DNA of 64,000 nt, taken from contig OW204004.1 in NCBI GenBank assembly GCA_934047225.1, positions 4,902,401 through 4,966,400 on the forward strand, written 5' to 3'. Origin of the DNA: Ypsolopha sequella (Eukaryota > Arthropoda > Insecta > Lepidoptera > Ypsolophidae). The notes beneath the pieces are model-generated. The model worked only from the letters and a program-made list of their open reading frames with translations, ran no database searches and had not been told where the DNA came from. Shown one piece after another: positions 44,350-56,308 of the stretch; within the stretch, counting starts at the first letter, position 1, and each line of letters starts with the position of its first letter. Both the position numbers and the translations under genes were made by a program.

Positions 44350-44880
44350 ATTTGCTTGTTTCAATCAATATTGTGATAAATTTGACTAAGATTCTTGTAT
44401 GATTATGAGCCTACCAAGCAGCTTGTTAGCAACAACTTCCTGAATCTTGGTTGTTTCTCATAATTCAATGAAATATGTTTACTTTATTGCCCTTACAATT
44501 GTTCCTTAAATAACTCAACAAAGATCTTAGTCAATAGTTACGGGAAACATTTTAATACCAACTATTAGATCCTATTAATACAAACAAGCCATTATTCAAT
44601 TTGAATCAGTAAATATACAACATTAACTACTTGGTTCATTAAATCAACAAAGAAGTTGCTTAAAACTAACCTATCGCTCCTAATATTACAACCAAGACGT
44701 TTTTCAATATAAATCAGTAAAATATAAAATTAACTAACTTGCTTCATTAATTCAACTAAGAAGTTTATTAAAACTAACTAATTCATCCTGATAATACAAC
44801 AAAGACATTGTTCAAATTGATCCGCATACTATTTTTCAATCAAGTATATTCATTATTATGTCAACTAAGTAGCTCTTGCT
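44350..44880. repeat. Left subterminal repeats of CACTA-like element
   Basis: A degenerate unit of about 107 bp recurs: compare 44605-44710 (GAATCAGTAAATATACAAC, then TTAACTACTTGGTTCATTAA and AATCAACAAAGAAG) with 44711-44815 (AAATCAGTAAAATATAAAAT, then TTCATTAATTCAACTAAGAA). A partial third follows. Subterminal repeats of this kind are transposase or TnpA binding regions in plant CACTA elements; the role here is inferred. Confidence 0.6.
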
Positions 44881-45043
44881 TAAATTAACTCCGGTAGCTT
44901 GGTTTTATTTGTCCTGTTTACTAAGAGCTCTTTTTTAAAGGTACCAAGTAAATTTGTTAGACTAGTCAGGCTTTCTTTGTCCGATGAAATAAGATTTATT
45001 ATAGACTTAGTTAATCGAACAAACAAATATAAGGCAATTAGAC

Positions 45044-45184
45044 GCGCCTGCGACGTTACAGGAGTGCGGGTCATGACAACATTACAAGGGTTTGTGCGAT
45101 GACCACCCTAAGTGCCACCCGGTCAATACACAAGTCCCGCTGTAATGTTGTCATGCCCCGCTCTCCTGTAACGTCACAGGTGCA
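45044..45184. repeat. MITE-like inverted repeat
   Basis: GCGCCTGCGACGTTACAGG (45044-45062) and about 35 further bases are mirrored at 45140-45184 (ending CCTGTAACGTCACAGGTGC). It is about 140 bp and lies within the 3' part of the CACTA-like element. Confidence 0.7.
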
Positions 45185-45587
45185 TGTCGTTATCATAGAG
45201 TTATCTGAATCTGGTGAACTCACAGATGCATGCACGCTGCGTGGGCCCTCCTACAACCTAAGCCTATTAAACCTCCACAGTGCTTGGGATGTAGTGAGAC
45301 CGGTTCCAAAAAAGTATAAACTATATCTACATCTGATAAAACCAAAAATAATTTTGTCACAAAAAACAGTAAAATAGCTGTTTAATTTGATGAATGTCAA
45401 AATTTTCAGAACCAATCTCCTTAAATCCCGCAGCCCGGTCTATAGAGGCCAAATAAGTCCCTTCAAATTATTGCTTGATCTGATTGTAACTGTAATTTAT
45501 GTCAATGAGATAAAATAAAACATGAAACATGGAGTAATAGAAGTTTTATTGTTATAAACAAAACAAATTTTATTGTAAGACAATATA

Positions 45588-45753
45588 GCCGATTCTGAAG
45601 GCTTTAATTTTAGTTTTAGTGCTGTCAAAACTAAATTTTCTTCATTGCAAAAAAATCCTTAAGTGTTAGACTTAGAAGCTAAATTACTTTGGAAAAATTT
45701 AAGTTTTGACAGCACTAAAGCTAAAATTAAAGCCTTTAGAATCGGCTTTAGTG
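45588..45753. repeat. MITE-like hairpin
   Basis: The left arm starts AGCCGATTCTGAAGGCTTTA and the right arm ends AAAGCCTTTAGAATCGGCT. The arms are about 53 bp around a 60-bp loop. It lies within the CACTA-like element, downstream of its transposase gene. Confidence 0.75.
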
Positions 45754-45986
45754 AGTAGATATTACTACTTCATATACTATAATCTGTCAATTTAGGTAGC
45801 TAAGTCCAAATGTCAAACAAAAACATTACATTTTTTAATTTCAACCAAGTATTGAAATTGTTTCCAACTGTTGGACAGTTTGACAGTTGTAGGTAACTAC
45901 CTAAACCGACAGAGTAGTAGCAATAATATAACATTAATCATTAATACAACATAAAATGATGAGTATAATAATGAAATAATAGATAT

Positions 45987-48454
45987 TTAAATAGCACTCC
46001 GTAAAGTAACATACTTTTTGCCATTACTTAAAATATTAATATTACACGGTATAGGAGACACCAATGAATTATGGAGCTTGACAACATTTTGCACTGTTTT
46101 TAATTCTGTGACTTCATAAGAACAAAAATGGTTGTCAAACTCGACAGTTTGCAATGCGATTCCCATCAAAATAAGAGTATCTGATTCATACACGTAAACA
46201 TTTTGTACTTTAAAAAATACAGGTAGAGAACAATCAGGGCTAGTAGCATAAACTAAAATAGTTCCATTTACATAGTGGGTTGAAGAAACAGTAGCCCATC
46301 TAACTTTTACTAATGACTTATTTTGACATAATGGTAAACTTGAATAAAGAAATTGTTTTTCATCAGGATTGTTTGTGGTCGTATTTACAACTGGACCTGT
46401 TTTGAGTATGTCTTCTAATTTTCCTTTTAAAAACATTTCATTTAATTGTAGTTGATGTTTCATACTAAGAGTTAAAGTGATGTTTCTTTTGTTACATGAA
46501 ACATTTGCAACCAGTTTAGAGGCTCTATGTTTGGCTTCAAACCGCATACTCCATAAAAGAACTATAGGACCAAATTTTTCAAGTGCAGAGTGGTAATGCA
46601 ACATATGATGGAATTTTGGTTTCAATAAATGTTTGCTTAGTGCCATATACATCGTGTTAAGCTCCGCTACCGTAGTCTGTACTAATTCCTCAGTCCCCTT
46701 TGCAAAAGCTGTACATAAAACAAGTTCCAAAAGTGCTCTTAATTTCTTATACAATTCCCATGTTTCGTCATCCCTAGGCACGAACTCTCCAACTAATAAC
46801 CCAAAATACCTCAAAAATGTAAGCATTTCTGACGCTGTCATACGCACGTTTCCATGATCTAAATGTTCCATAGCCAAAGTACAAGGTTGGTTTCTAGAGT
46901 CTGGTCCATAAGCAAATGCGTGAATTCTTTCATTAAGTAAACTCAAAGAAAATAATTTAAATCTTCTTAAGTATTGAACTAACACAAATTGCATGATATA
47001 TTTTGCAGTGCCCTCAAGTATATCATGCATACAATCAATGCCTACTTGGTTGAATAAATCGAAATTTTTTACATCGAACCAAATACATTTTTCTTTAACA
47101 CCAGTCACTGAAGGGTTATTTAGTCTTAAATCTGTTGCATAATCCGCAACTGTACGTAATAAGTCTTTATTTTCATAACATTGAGTTTTCAAAACATCTT
47201 TTCTAACTTTGCATATTCGGCAAGGAAAATTTGCCGAAAAACTCTCTATGAAGCCTGTTATAGCATGGATTCCTAGATTATCACCCAAGATCAATCCCAG
47301 TTCGAAGTGAACAATGCCGGTAAAATTAGGTAGATCGAATTTTAAACCATATTCACTAAGATAGTTCAGTTCTTCGATCACACAGCGAAAGATAACTCCG
47401 TTCCCAATTTTATTCTGTCTGAGGAATGAAAAAGAAGGAGCAAGAATATGTTCCTAAGCGTTGATAATCGGCAAGGTGGTAAACAAGGAATAGATGCGTA
47501 AACTGCTCCTAATTTGTGCTGTCCTGATCGAGAACCTAAAGCATTACCCGTTTCATAATCGTCAAAAAATATGAAAATGGGAATTACAATTTTGTTTTGA
47601 TTTTGTGTCATTCTATTCCGCCAAAACGATCCCTGAATAAAATTTTCTATCGCAGAATTACATCCACTATCACGTGTTAAACGGTTCATGTAATCTAAAG
47701 TTTCAAAAAGGACATTTTGAAGGGAAAAAAACGATTTTAACACTTTTCGAAGTGGAATAAAATGTTGTTCACAGCTGATTGGTACTAAGCGATTTATGCC
47801 CATTCTCTTAACTTTTTCCAATCTCTCACCGATTATGATTGTTTCTGGTTTTATGTAAGTTTCATTTTGAAGATAATAATTTATTCGCTTATGTTCAGTG
47901 TCCAGTACATTCCACGGAGTTGTCAATAATGGTTTAATTGAATCTAGAATGGTACTTAGGTCACTACGAGAAATGACATTATCTGAAGACAATATTTCAA
48001 GGGAATGCTTGATTGCTGAAAAAAGACTACCTTTCACAAAATTTTGAAAACCATTCACTATTTTTTGAACAATATTTCGCGGTAATGATGGATTAGCATA
48101 TAAACTGGCTATGAAAATTGACAGTGCCTTTTCTACAGTTTCTACATTGTTTGGAGAATGTATATCTTGTAACGGCTGGCTAATATCATCATGAACAGCT
48201 GGTAGTGGAGCCTGATTTGAAATATCGATCACTATGTGATCAGGCTGTATTATTACATTGCTTGTATTGCTCGAGCTTTCAACAGAATGTTCCCGCAAAA
48301 TATGCCTTCTAAAGGAATTAAACAACTGAAATTTACGGTTACAATTGTCTTGTGCACACACGTATGCATCCTTTATGTTGTGTATTAACTGAAAATGTAA
48401 TTTGAGGAGTCTAATATTTGACAGACTGTCGTGACATACAAAACAAGTTAACAT
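45987..48454 (-). pseudogene. CACTA/EnSpm-like transposase with zinc fingers
   Basis: Part 1 (48454-47378, 358 codons): two C2H2 fingers at residues 4-25 and 32-56 (CFVCHDSLSNIRLLKLHFQL; CAQDNCNRKFQLFNSFRRH), then a conserved block ending IFFDDYETGNALGSRSGQHK. Part 2 (47381-45987, 464 codons): GIVHFELGLILGDNLGIHAI, FPCRICKVRK, GIDCMHDILEGTAKYIM, then KFHHMLHYHSALEKFGPIVL and SMRFEAKHR. These blocks are typical of the large transposases of animal EnSpm-like elements. The two parts overlap with a 2-bp frame change in a GTGTG stretch at about 47380-47385; otherwise both are fully open. I infer a cut-and-paste transposase acting in the nucleus. Confidence 0.75.
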
Positions 48455-48482
48455 TTTGCTCTTGTGTATATTACAGTTATTT

Positions 48483-49375
48483 TTATTATAAGAGACCTAT
48501 TAAGTCTTTTTATCACATAATATTGTTGTATTATTAATTATGAATATTCATGTGCCTATCTAATCAGTCATATTATTTGGCAATGTTTTTGATAGAGATA
48601 GTCATCTTTAATCATATGTCATTGTTAAAACTATATTATACTGTTATAATGAATGTCTAGCTATAAAATTTTATAACAAAAAACAATTATTTTCATTATA
48701 AGAAACCTACTAAATCTTTTTATTGCATAATATTTTTATATTATTAATTATGAATAATCATATGCCTATTCTAATCAGTAATCAGTCATATTATTTGGCA
48801 ATGTTTTTGACAGAGATGTGACTTTAAGTCGTCTTCAATCATATGTTATTGTTAAAACTCTATATTATACTGTTATAATAAATGTCTCCACAAACTTTTA
48901 TAACAAAAATCTATTATTTTCACTAAAGGAAACCTTAATAAGTCTTTTTATCACATAATATTGTTGTATTATTAATTATGAATATTTATGTGCCTATCTA
49001 ATCAGTAATCAGTCATATTATTTGGCAACGTTTTTGATAGATATGTGACTTTAAGTCGTCTTCAATTATATGTCATTGTTAAAACTCTATATTATACCGT
49101 TATAATAAATGTCTCCATAAACTTGTATAACAAAAATATATTATTTTCACTATGAGAAACCTAATAAGTCTTTTTATCATATAATATCGTTGTATTAATA
49201 CTTATGAATACGTATGTGCCTATCTAATCAGTAATCAGTCATATTATTTGGCAATTTTTTGGATAGAGATATGTGACTTTAATTTGTTCTCAATCATATG
49301 TCATTGTTAAAACTATAATTCTTTTATAATGAATGTCTCCAGAAACTTTTATAATTATTTTTCATAAATAGAAAG
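48483..49375. repeat. Tandem array of about 220-bp units
   Basis: Four units start near 48491, 48701, 48928 and 49155 (periods about 210, 227 and 227). Each contains an AGAAACCTA/AATAAGTCTTTTTATC start, TATGAATA...TGTGCCTATCTAAT, CAGTCATATTATTTGGCAA and ATGTCATTGTTAAAACT. It lies directly upstream of the transposase start, between it and the accessory gene's last exon, so it may hold the transposase promoter. Confidence 0.9.
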
Positions 49376-49522
49376 TGTCTTATAGATCATTAATTTGTAT
49401 TGTAGTTTAAACTATTAGGTAACGGTTATGACATAAATAGTTTTATATCACTGTGTGACAATACAAAAATGACAAACAATGCGTAAATAATTTGTAACAC
49501 TCATTTTGTACGTTATTAAAAA

Positions 49523-52500
49523 TTATGCATTGCAATCTGTTAGTAGAGACTCGGCAGCAGTAGATCCCCTATCGTACTGTGAACACATTTTGTAAAAGCC
49601 CCTTTGAATGAAGAACCACACAGGGTACGAGTCTAGACTATACTCCACATTCAGGGCCCATACTATTTTATAACAGGTATCTACTGCTTCCATTATTGAG
49701 AATCTTTCATACATTATGGATTTATTCGCCACAACTAAATAAGTTTTTATGTTTTCCAGCGACTCACCAACTATTATAATATAAGGCTGGGATGGCGCTC
49801 CCTTTTTTAGGAGTGCTGTCAGCCGTAGTTCCACGTGCGAAAGTATCTCGGTATCCGATTTCACATGTTTGATGAAGCCTTCTCGGACTTCTAATTTGCT
49901 TGGTTTCCAGCTTTCTACTGCACTCCCTTCAAACGATTTCCTTTTTTTTCTTAACCTCACATAAGAGGTGTTCAAAAGCTCCGGGATTGCCAAAAATCCC
50001 ACCAAGTTAGCAGTTTCTTCATTTGTAGCTGAAAGAAAGAAATTAGTTACCAATTTTGTATCTTTTCTTTTCTGCCACAAAACTATAAAAAACTGGCGGT
50101 TCAATAATATTTTGTATTTGAATATTTAATTCATAAACACTTACAGTGGACGAGATTTGACAGTTCCGATTGTTTGTTCTTTATGAGTAGCAGTTCGAGA
50201 AGTTTACTTCTCACTGCAGGGAATTCAGCAAATCAATTATTCTTTTCTGCTTCGTGTCCTGCATCGAAGTCACTGTGGAGCTGAAAAACAAGAAAGCATA
50301 ACTTAATTAGTCATAGAAAATTAATAAACCGGTCAATAGATTGTCAGACACTCAAAGGGAAGGGTTTCGTAAAATTTTTGAATTTTGTATGTAGAAGTAT
50401 CAATTTGAAACAATAATAAAAATCTTTAATGTTTTAACCCTAATAGGGAGGGGTAATTAACACAACAGTGGTCAGAAGTGGGCTGATGACGATCATGATT
50501 TGATTTTTATGAAAAGGCCTGTAACATGAAAAAGTATTTTTTTATTATTACCTACCAAGAGATAACCATGTGGTTTTTTCAATGCGGGGTACTTATTAAA
50601 GTAATCTTCAATGGTGAAGTCCCTGTTGTGGAGGCTGCGTGTTCGGATCTTCACCGTTTTTTTCCACTTTTCCTCAACCATACACCATGGTTCTGAGGAA
50701 TTTTGCAGCCAGTGTAGATATTCTACATTTTCATTTTCATGGTCTGAGAAATCATCAGGTAGAGGTCTTGGCGAGCCAACAGAACTGGAAGATGCGGGAC
50801 TCTCCTCCCGGCTCCTCTTCCCTTTAGGGAGAGCGCCCAATATTTGTAGTCGTCTACGTTTGTTCAAGACCTGAAAATGAAAGTGATTCCAGTCTTAAAA
50901 TAAATTATAGTTAAGTTCAAACATACAAATTAAATAATAATTGTTTCAGGGATAAGTTACATATATGAAAATAATAATGTTTGTCTTACCTGGTGAACAA
51001 GCTTGCCCCGTGCTTGTAGGACAATGCCACTGGCTGTTGTACACGCCGGGATATAATAAGTTGTGGTTCTTTCACCCGGAAAAAGTTGTTTAATATAGTT
51101 GGCCCACTTATAATATGTTGCACCTGTGATCATTGACCCTTTGTGTTGATTTAGAATTTCTTTGGCAATCGTAGATGCCAATAAATTTCTCGCACTATCC
51201 CCTTTAAGGGTACTGCCTTTAAAGACGAGGAGCGATGCTGAGTCCAGTGACGTTTTTAGTAAATTTTCCAAAATCTGAAATATGAATAAAAACATTAGAA
51301 TAAAATACTAATTAATAATAATATGTTAAAGATTTTCAATTCACGTGCCTGTAAAATTCTACTTTAGGCCTCTAATACCCATTATAAAGTGAATCTTTTA
51401 TTATCTAGTGCATACAAGTATTGATATAAGACTACGACATTATTGTGATTTTTTATATATCCTTGCAATTAAAGCCTTGCCAAGGCTAGGTCAGCTGTAT
51501 GTAACTGTACTGATATGATATGGTTCGTTTATGCACTAGTATAGCAATCTATTATTTCAATGAGCAAAACTCTGATGAAGTTTTAAAAAATGGACACTTT
51601 TCGTAAACTACATAATAGGTAATAGTAATTAGGTACTATTACAAAAAGGAAAGTTTGTTGGTGCATGAATTTAAAATCGGTTTATTAAAGTTAAACAACA
51701 GTAGGGTACATACTTGGCACTGAGAACTTTCACAAATAATCAGACTTGATTCTTGTCGAGCATCAGCCTGTGGTAAAATATCATCAGCCTCTGGTAACTT
51801 GACATCAGGTTGTCGTGACTCAGCAGCATTAGTATTTCCAAGTACGAAATTTTCTACATTAACCGGATCCAGCAACGCGAAGTCCAGGTTCTGCACATTT
51901 TTTTTTTTTTTTAAATATTAAATTAAAATAATTAACCATGAGGTAAGTTAATCTTTAAATTCGTTTGTTACAATGCTTTTCTATGGATGTGGTGCAGTAT
52001 GATCAGTAGAGCATGTTGGCTCAATTTTCTGAGCAAGTCATTAATATATCCACGACCAAAATGACACATGGATGGGGAGCCAAGTTGGACCATTGAGGTT
52101 TCTTTTCACCCTGTGTGTACGGAACCCTAAAAATTATATGACAAAAAGTATATAGTGGAGCTGATTTGGACATAAATCATTAGTATAATAAGTAATTAAT
52201 TAATTACAACATAATTTGTGTGTACGGAACCCTAAAAATTATATGACATAAAGGATATAGTGGGGCTGATTTTGACATAAATCACTAGTATAATAGGTAA
52301 TTAGTAATTACAAGAGATGCAACGAATAGTGATTTGGCCGAATAATCGAATACCGAATATTCGACAACCGAATATTTGGCGCCGAATATTCGGCGGCTGA
52401 ATATTTGGTGAGTGATCTGTGCATTTCGTGCGTTCTCTCGTACAAGTTACGACGTGTTCCGGTGCGGGGGCACGCGGGGGCGACGGGGTAGCGGAAGAAA

Positions 52501-54156
52501 GCTCATTTTCAAGCACATCGTGAGTGTCACGGGCGTATTTATGTTTTTGGCTTGGCTTGGCTTGAAAATGGCTTCAACTTCAATAATTATTAAACACCAA
52601 ATTCGGCCGAATACCGAATATTTATAAAATGGCCAAATAGGCCGAATACACACCTAAACCTTTTAAACCTTAGAACACCTAACCAATAATGAATAAACAA
52701 GTCAAGCTTCTGAAAAGACATACATGCAAGTAACATTTTGTGACTTACTGAGATATCAATACTTGCGGATGAAAACTCTTGCTTCCAGGATCTCCAGCAC
52801 CTTAAAAACAGAGCCCTGGGTCCAGTTTTTGGTATTAAATCTTTGATATCGTCTTTAGTGAGCGCAGACAGGGCCTGTATGGTTATTTGCTGTTCTGAAA
52901 GTAATAGCTACAGTGAAGTACCTACATATAATATTATTAAGAGTTGTGATAAGGTCTAGGTTCAATACACTGGACATAGGTAGGTACCTACCAAATATAC
53001 AGAGATCAACAAACATTAAGACTGTACCTGAGCCTAGAGCATGACCAACTCCAGGCTATCTAGGATTCGTTTGAAGAAATTCGGACTCTCCTTGTATTGA
53101 AAAAAATATATTTGGTTTATTAATCTTTTCTCTAGGGATCTTACGTATAAACAATGTACTAAGATTTATACTTTTGTCAAAAAAAAAATGTTTTACACCC
53201 TCTTTTTCTTTTGGTTTTCAAACGTTCGCTTCAAGAACGCGGTTAAGAGATCAACTTCACTTTGTTTTAATAAAATAGGTAATAGAAATATGAAGGTATA
53301 TCACCTAAATTCAATATTTTTTTCCCTGCAAAATATTTCAGTATTAGCTAAAAACACACAAATTTGTTGTTTCGCTGCGTGATCACTAGTAGGTATTACG
53401 CGTCCAAGAAAAAGAGGACAAAGAGCCAACATATAATCGCCTCTATGAAAAGCGTATAAGATCTTTGCCATTAGACTTATTGTGCTGGACGGGTAATAAA
53501 AAAAGTTGCTAAGGTATGCCGTCCTCTTAACAAAATTAGAAATGCGAAAAAAGACCAAGAAAATTTTCGCTTGGGCGCCGCCGCGGTGGTGCCACCAGCT
53601 GTGGCTAGTTCTATTCGAACGAAATAACGGATTGTTACTTAGTATAAATGTTTCGGACCGATGATATCAAATAGAAGCGATTAATGGTTGGTTATAGTTA
53701 TAATCTAGTAAGACTGGTTTTAACATGATTTATCGGGCACGCAGCCATTTCTTTTCCTTGAACAACGAGTACATATGAATACAATATGTACTTACCTACT
53801 GAAAAAAATAAAATATTGGTCGAGGCTGGGACAGCTAGGATCGCTGCTTGCTACAGATCGGGAAGACGAGCGTGGGTCGCCAAGGCGACCCCGAAGGGCG
53901 GTCGAAGGTACGGGCCTTGATGCAGACATCTTTGCCCGGACTTCAACTCCGCGGGCTTCAACCCGCGGGTCCGGGGGGGGCCGCCAATATGGTGGTTGGC
54001 GGCATATCGGAGATCGTGTCATGACGGGCCGCTTCTCTTCCGATCGGGAAGAGAATCTTTTCAAGTTCAAATAAAAAACTTGCGTTACTTACCAGTGAAA
54101 ACGGGAACTAACTCGGATAGTTCCCAAGTTTTAAGAAGATCTGCCGCCTCCTCCAT
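49523..54156 (-). CDS. Seven-exon accessory gene with SAM-like domain
   Basis: Exons (minus): 54156-54093, 52894-52749, 51890-51714, 51274-50990, 50870-50556, 50280-50145, 50028-49523. All have GT/AG ends and matching phases, giving 542 codons. Exons 1-2 form a SAM-like domain (LLKTWELSELVPVF; ALSALTKDDIKDLIPKTGPR). Exon 4 carries LASTIAKEILNQHKGSMI and KWANYIKQLFPGE. Exon 5 is basic, then acidic (DHENENVEYLHWL). Exon 7 has QPYIIIVGESLENIKTYLVV and ALNVEYSLDSYPVWFFIQRG. Only one in-frame stop, a TGA at 50233-50235. It lies wholly inside the CACTA-like element, upstream of its transposase. It resembles multicopy uncharacterised insect proteins. By position it could be the TnpA-like partner, but this is inference. 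Confidence 0.65.
52310..52650. mobile_element. hAT-type MITE-like insertion in intron 2
   Basis: Begins with AGAGATGCAACGAATAGTGA and contains repeated words CCGAATATTCG / CGAATATTTGG at both sides (52340-52400 and 52600-52640), typical of insect hAT-derived non-autonomous repeats. The GC-rich centre (52440-52500) is a scrap of the parent. A matching right terminus was not found. Confidence 0.5.
52895..54092 (-). other. Intron 1 of accessory gene with GC-rich block
   Basis: Mostly AT-rich. The block 53820-54060 is GC-rich and full of short palindromes: GTCGCCAAGGCGAC, CCGCGGGCTTCAACCCGCGG, CCGCCAATATGGTGGTTGGC followed by GG, and CTCTTCCGATCGGGAAGAG. It has no splice-consistent coding. It may be a foreign insert or a structured regulatory region near the gene start. 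Confidence 0.5.
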
Positions 54157-54479
54157 TATTCCACACAACACTAATTAATTGAGTACATACACACACGAGT
54201 CGCGCAGTAATAATGAACACGCGTCAAGACAATCAAGAGAACAAACAAACGACTGGGTCCGGTCCGAGCGTCCGACTGATGACATGACATGATGACATGA
54301 GACGAAAGGCGGGTGCGCGGGGTGCGGCGGAAGTGCGTTCTTGTTTGAATCGAGCATTGAATGTTTGAATCTAATAGGCAGGAACTTAGATTCTAAGGGC
54401 AGGAAATTGTCGTTGTAAACAAATGTTATTCGGCGTAATTATGATAATTATTGTTCTAAGCATCCTCAATCTTTGTAGA

Positions 54480-54937
54480 TATAAAAACTCATCTTAATTA
54501 TAATAATTATTATTAATGTTTCATTCAAAGTGGCAAATAGTAGACACAATTTTCATATCATTGTTGTTTTAAATATGGATGAATTATTGAATAAAATAAG
54601 ACGTCTAAGTTAATTCAAATAATAAATGAACCAGTTAATTCAATAATGTCAGGAGTTAAAACTATTGTTTACGTAGTTGTTTCATTTACTTTGGAATTGT
54701 CAATCTGAAAAGTTGTTCCTAAGTTGTTTTAAAATTAATTAATTGCTTAGGTCAATAATATAAGGGTTGAAACAATGTACGTAATTGTTTAAATTTGTGA
54801 ATAGAGTCATATTTTAATTCAAACAAAGATGAACTCGTTGTAATAACAAACCACCTGTTGTTAGATTATGTATTTTCATAATTGTTTCATTCAATTTAAC
54901 GTCAACTAAGGCTTTGTTGGGTTTCATTTTTTAGAGT
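54480..54937. repeat. Right subterminal repeat region of CACTA-like element
   Basis: AT-rich, with recurrent words such as TTGTTTCATT, AATTCAA and GTTAAAACTATTG in both directions, resembling the left end's repeat words. The terminus is CACTCTAAAAAATG read inward from 54938. Confidence 0.5.
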
Positions 54938-54940
54938 GTA

Positions 54941-55996
54941 TTTTCCTGAGAGGGGAAGAAATCGTGCGCGCGGGTGGCAGCATGTTTTTCTCTTATTAGG
55001 TCCTGAATGTCACTCGGGAGTCGGTATTTTTTGTCATCAGTTCCGTCTATCTGTTTAGAGCAGTTACTTAGGGTAGTTTGTAAGTAGTTGGTGAATTTAT
55101 TTATAGCTAAATCCACGTCTTGTCGGGTGGTCATTTCTGTAGGTATTTCTGTCAGTTCGTTTGGTAAGGGATCATTTTTAAGGGAGTTGTGAAGTTTGGT
55201 CCAATCTGTCTTAGTAGTTTTAGCTGGGGGTATTGAAATCGGCATACCCAGCTCTGCGGTCACTGGTCTATGATCCGAGTCGAGTTCGTGGTGAACTTGT
55301 ATGCTCTTAAGGGGGAGATAGACGTTCTTAAGGAGCATGATGTCGAGAATATCACCTTCATTGTCTGGGAGGATTTTTGGGAAGTGTGTGGGGGTCAGGG
55401 GGCCAATAGGGTCTATTGTCAGTTTGTCACATATTATATTTAATATTCGTCCGTTAGTGTTTACTATCCGGCTGTTCCAGCTCGAGTGTTTGCTATTAAA
55501 ATCACCGGCTAGTATGATTGAGTCACTCATATTTAGAAGAGTAGTAATGTCGGATTCCTCCATTCTCCTTTGCAATTCAGCACTACCCTGTCTCTGGTAG
55601 CAGGAGGCTAAGGTAATTGAAGGGTGTCCAGTCATAGCAATTTGACATATGCTAGCTTCAAGATTTATGAGGGGGGGGGGTGTCTATAGGCGAAATATGC
55701 AGGCACCTACGATAATATATGGCTGTGCCGCCTAAGGCGGCGTTTTGTCTGTCTTGTCTGTGAATTTTGTAACCATTTATGTTTGGGTTACGGTCTTTTG
55801 TCTTAAGGAATGTCTCTTGTACGAGAAAAATGTCAATTTGGTGGTCAGTAAGGAATTTACCTATTAGGTCTCTTTGTTTTTTCAGTCCGTCGGCATTAAA
55901 GAATGCCAACTTTAAAGAACGGGGTTTTGTTCTACCGGGTGTATTATACATTGCGAGTATTAGGGTAAGTTGCGATAACGGAACGTAATTGACCAA
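54941..55996 (-). pseudogene. Jockey-type endonuclease domain
   Basis: The AP-endonuclease-like domain is in two frames. 55996-55658: LKLAFFNADGLKKQRDLIG, DIFLVQETFLKTKDRNPNI. 55635-54941: ITLASCYQRQ, IILAGDFNSKHSSWNS, DHRPVTAEL. The catalytic blocks N, QET, GDFNSKH and SDHRP are present. The frame changes at a run of ten G on the plus strand (55671-55680). The domain would nick the target to prime reverse transcription. The 3' end is cut by the CACTA-like insertion at 54938. Confidence 0.9.
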
Positions 55997-56308
55997 TCAT
56001 ACGTCCGTGTTCTTGATATGCGCGCATCACATTTGCAATATCGCCTGCTGCGGCATAATGGTCAATTTTATTTAAGAAATCGTTGATTTCGTCAGGATTT
56101 ATTTCCGCTAGTGTATTTAGCAGAGATGAAAGAAAGTCGGGCTGTGGGGCGCGCGTCAGTCGAGAGGCGACCGGGCTAGGTTTCTCTAGTAACGGCATTG
56201 TCATGAGAGGCAAGGGACTCGGCGCGGGGCGCGGCGCGTGCCCCGCGAGGGGGGTATTTACATGGCGCGGCGTCTCGCCGGCCGGTTGTCGCGTGCCCGC
56301 GGCCGCCG
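55944..56308 (-). pseudogene. Jockey-type ORF1 (Gag-like) C-terminal part
   Basis: Reads RQPAGETPRHVNTPLAGHA, then QPDFLSSLLNTLAEINPDE and AYQEHGRMIGQLRSVIATY, ending at a stop just inside the start of ORF2, as in Jockey elements. A Pro/Ala-rich upstream part continues in frame on the far side of the Transib insertion (59710-59830). RNA-binding protein of the LINE; its zinc knuckles are not visible here. Confidence 0.7.

Larger units (their letters stand above)
44337..54938 (-). mobile_element. CACTA/EnSpm-like transposon carrying two genes
   Basis: 10,602 bp. The left end reads CACTGAAAAAAAAATTTGC; the right end, read inward, CACTCTAAAAAATGAAACC. TA is present outside both ends (44335-44336, 54939-54940). 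Removing the element and one TA restores a continuous LINE reading frame, which fixes the boundaries. It contains a zinc-finger transposase, a seven-exon accessory gene on the same strand, a tandem array and subterminal repeats. The CACT termini and protein type fit animal CACTA/EnSpm elements; the 2-bp duplication is at the low end for that group. Confidence 0.8.

Noticed and set aside
48483..49375. CRISPR-like array
   Set aside because: The units are long (about 220 bp), diverged and have no short-repeat/spacer layout; a eukaryotic tandem array fits.
54030..54056. CTCTTCCGATC word resembling a sequencing adapter
   Set aside because: Only 11 bases match and the next bases differ. The word is part of a symmetrical palindrome (CTCTTCCGATCGGGAAGAG), so chance is more likely than contamination.
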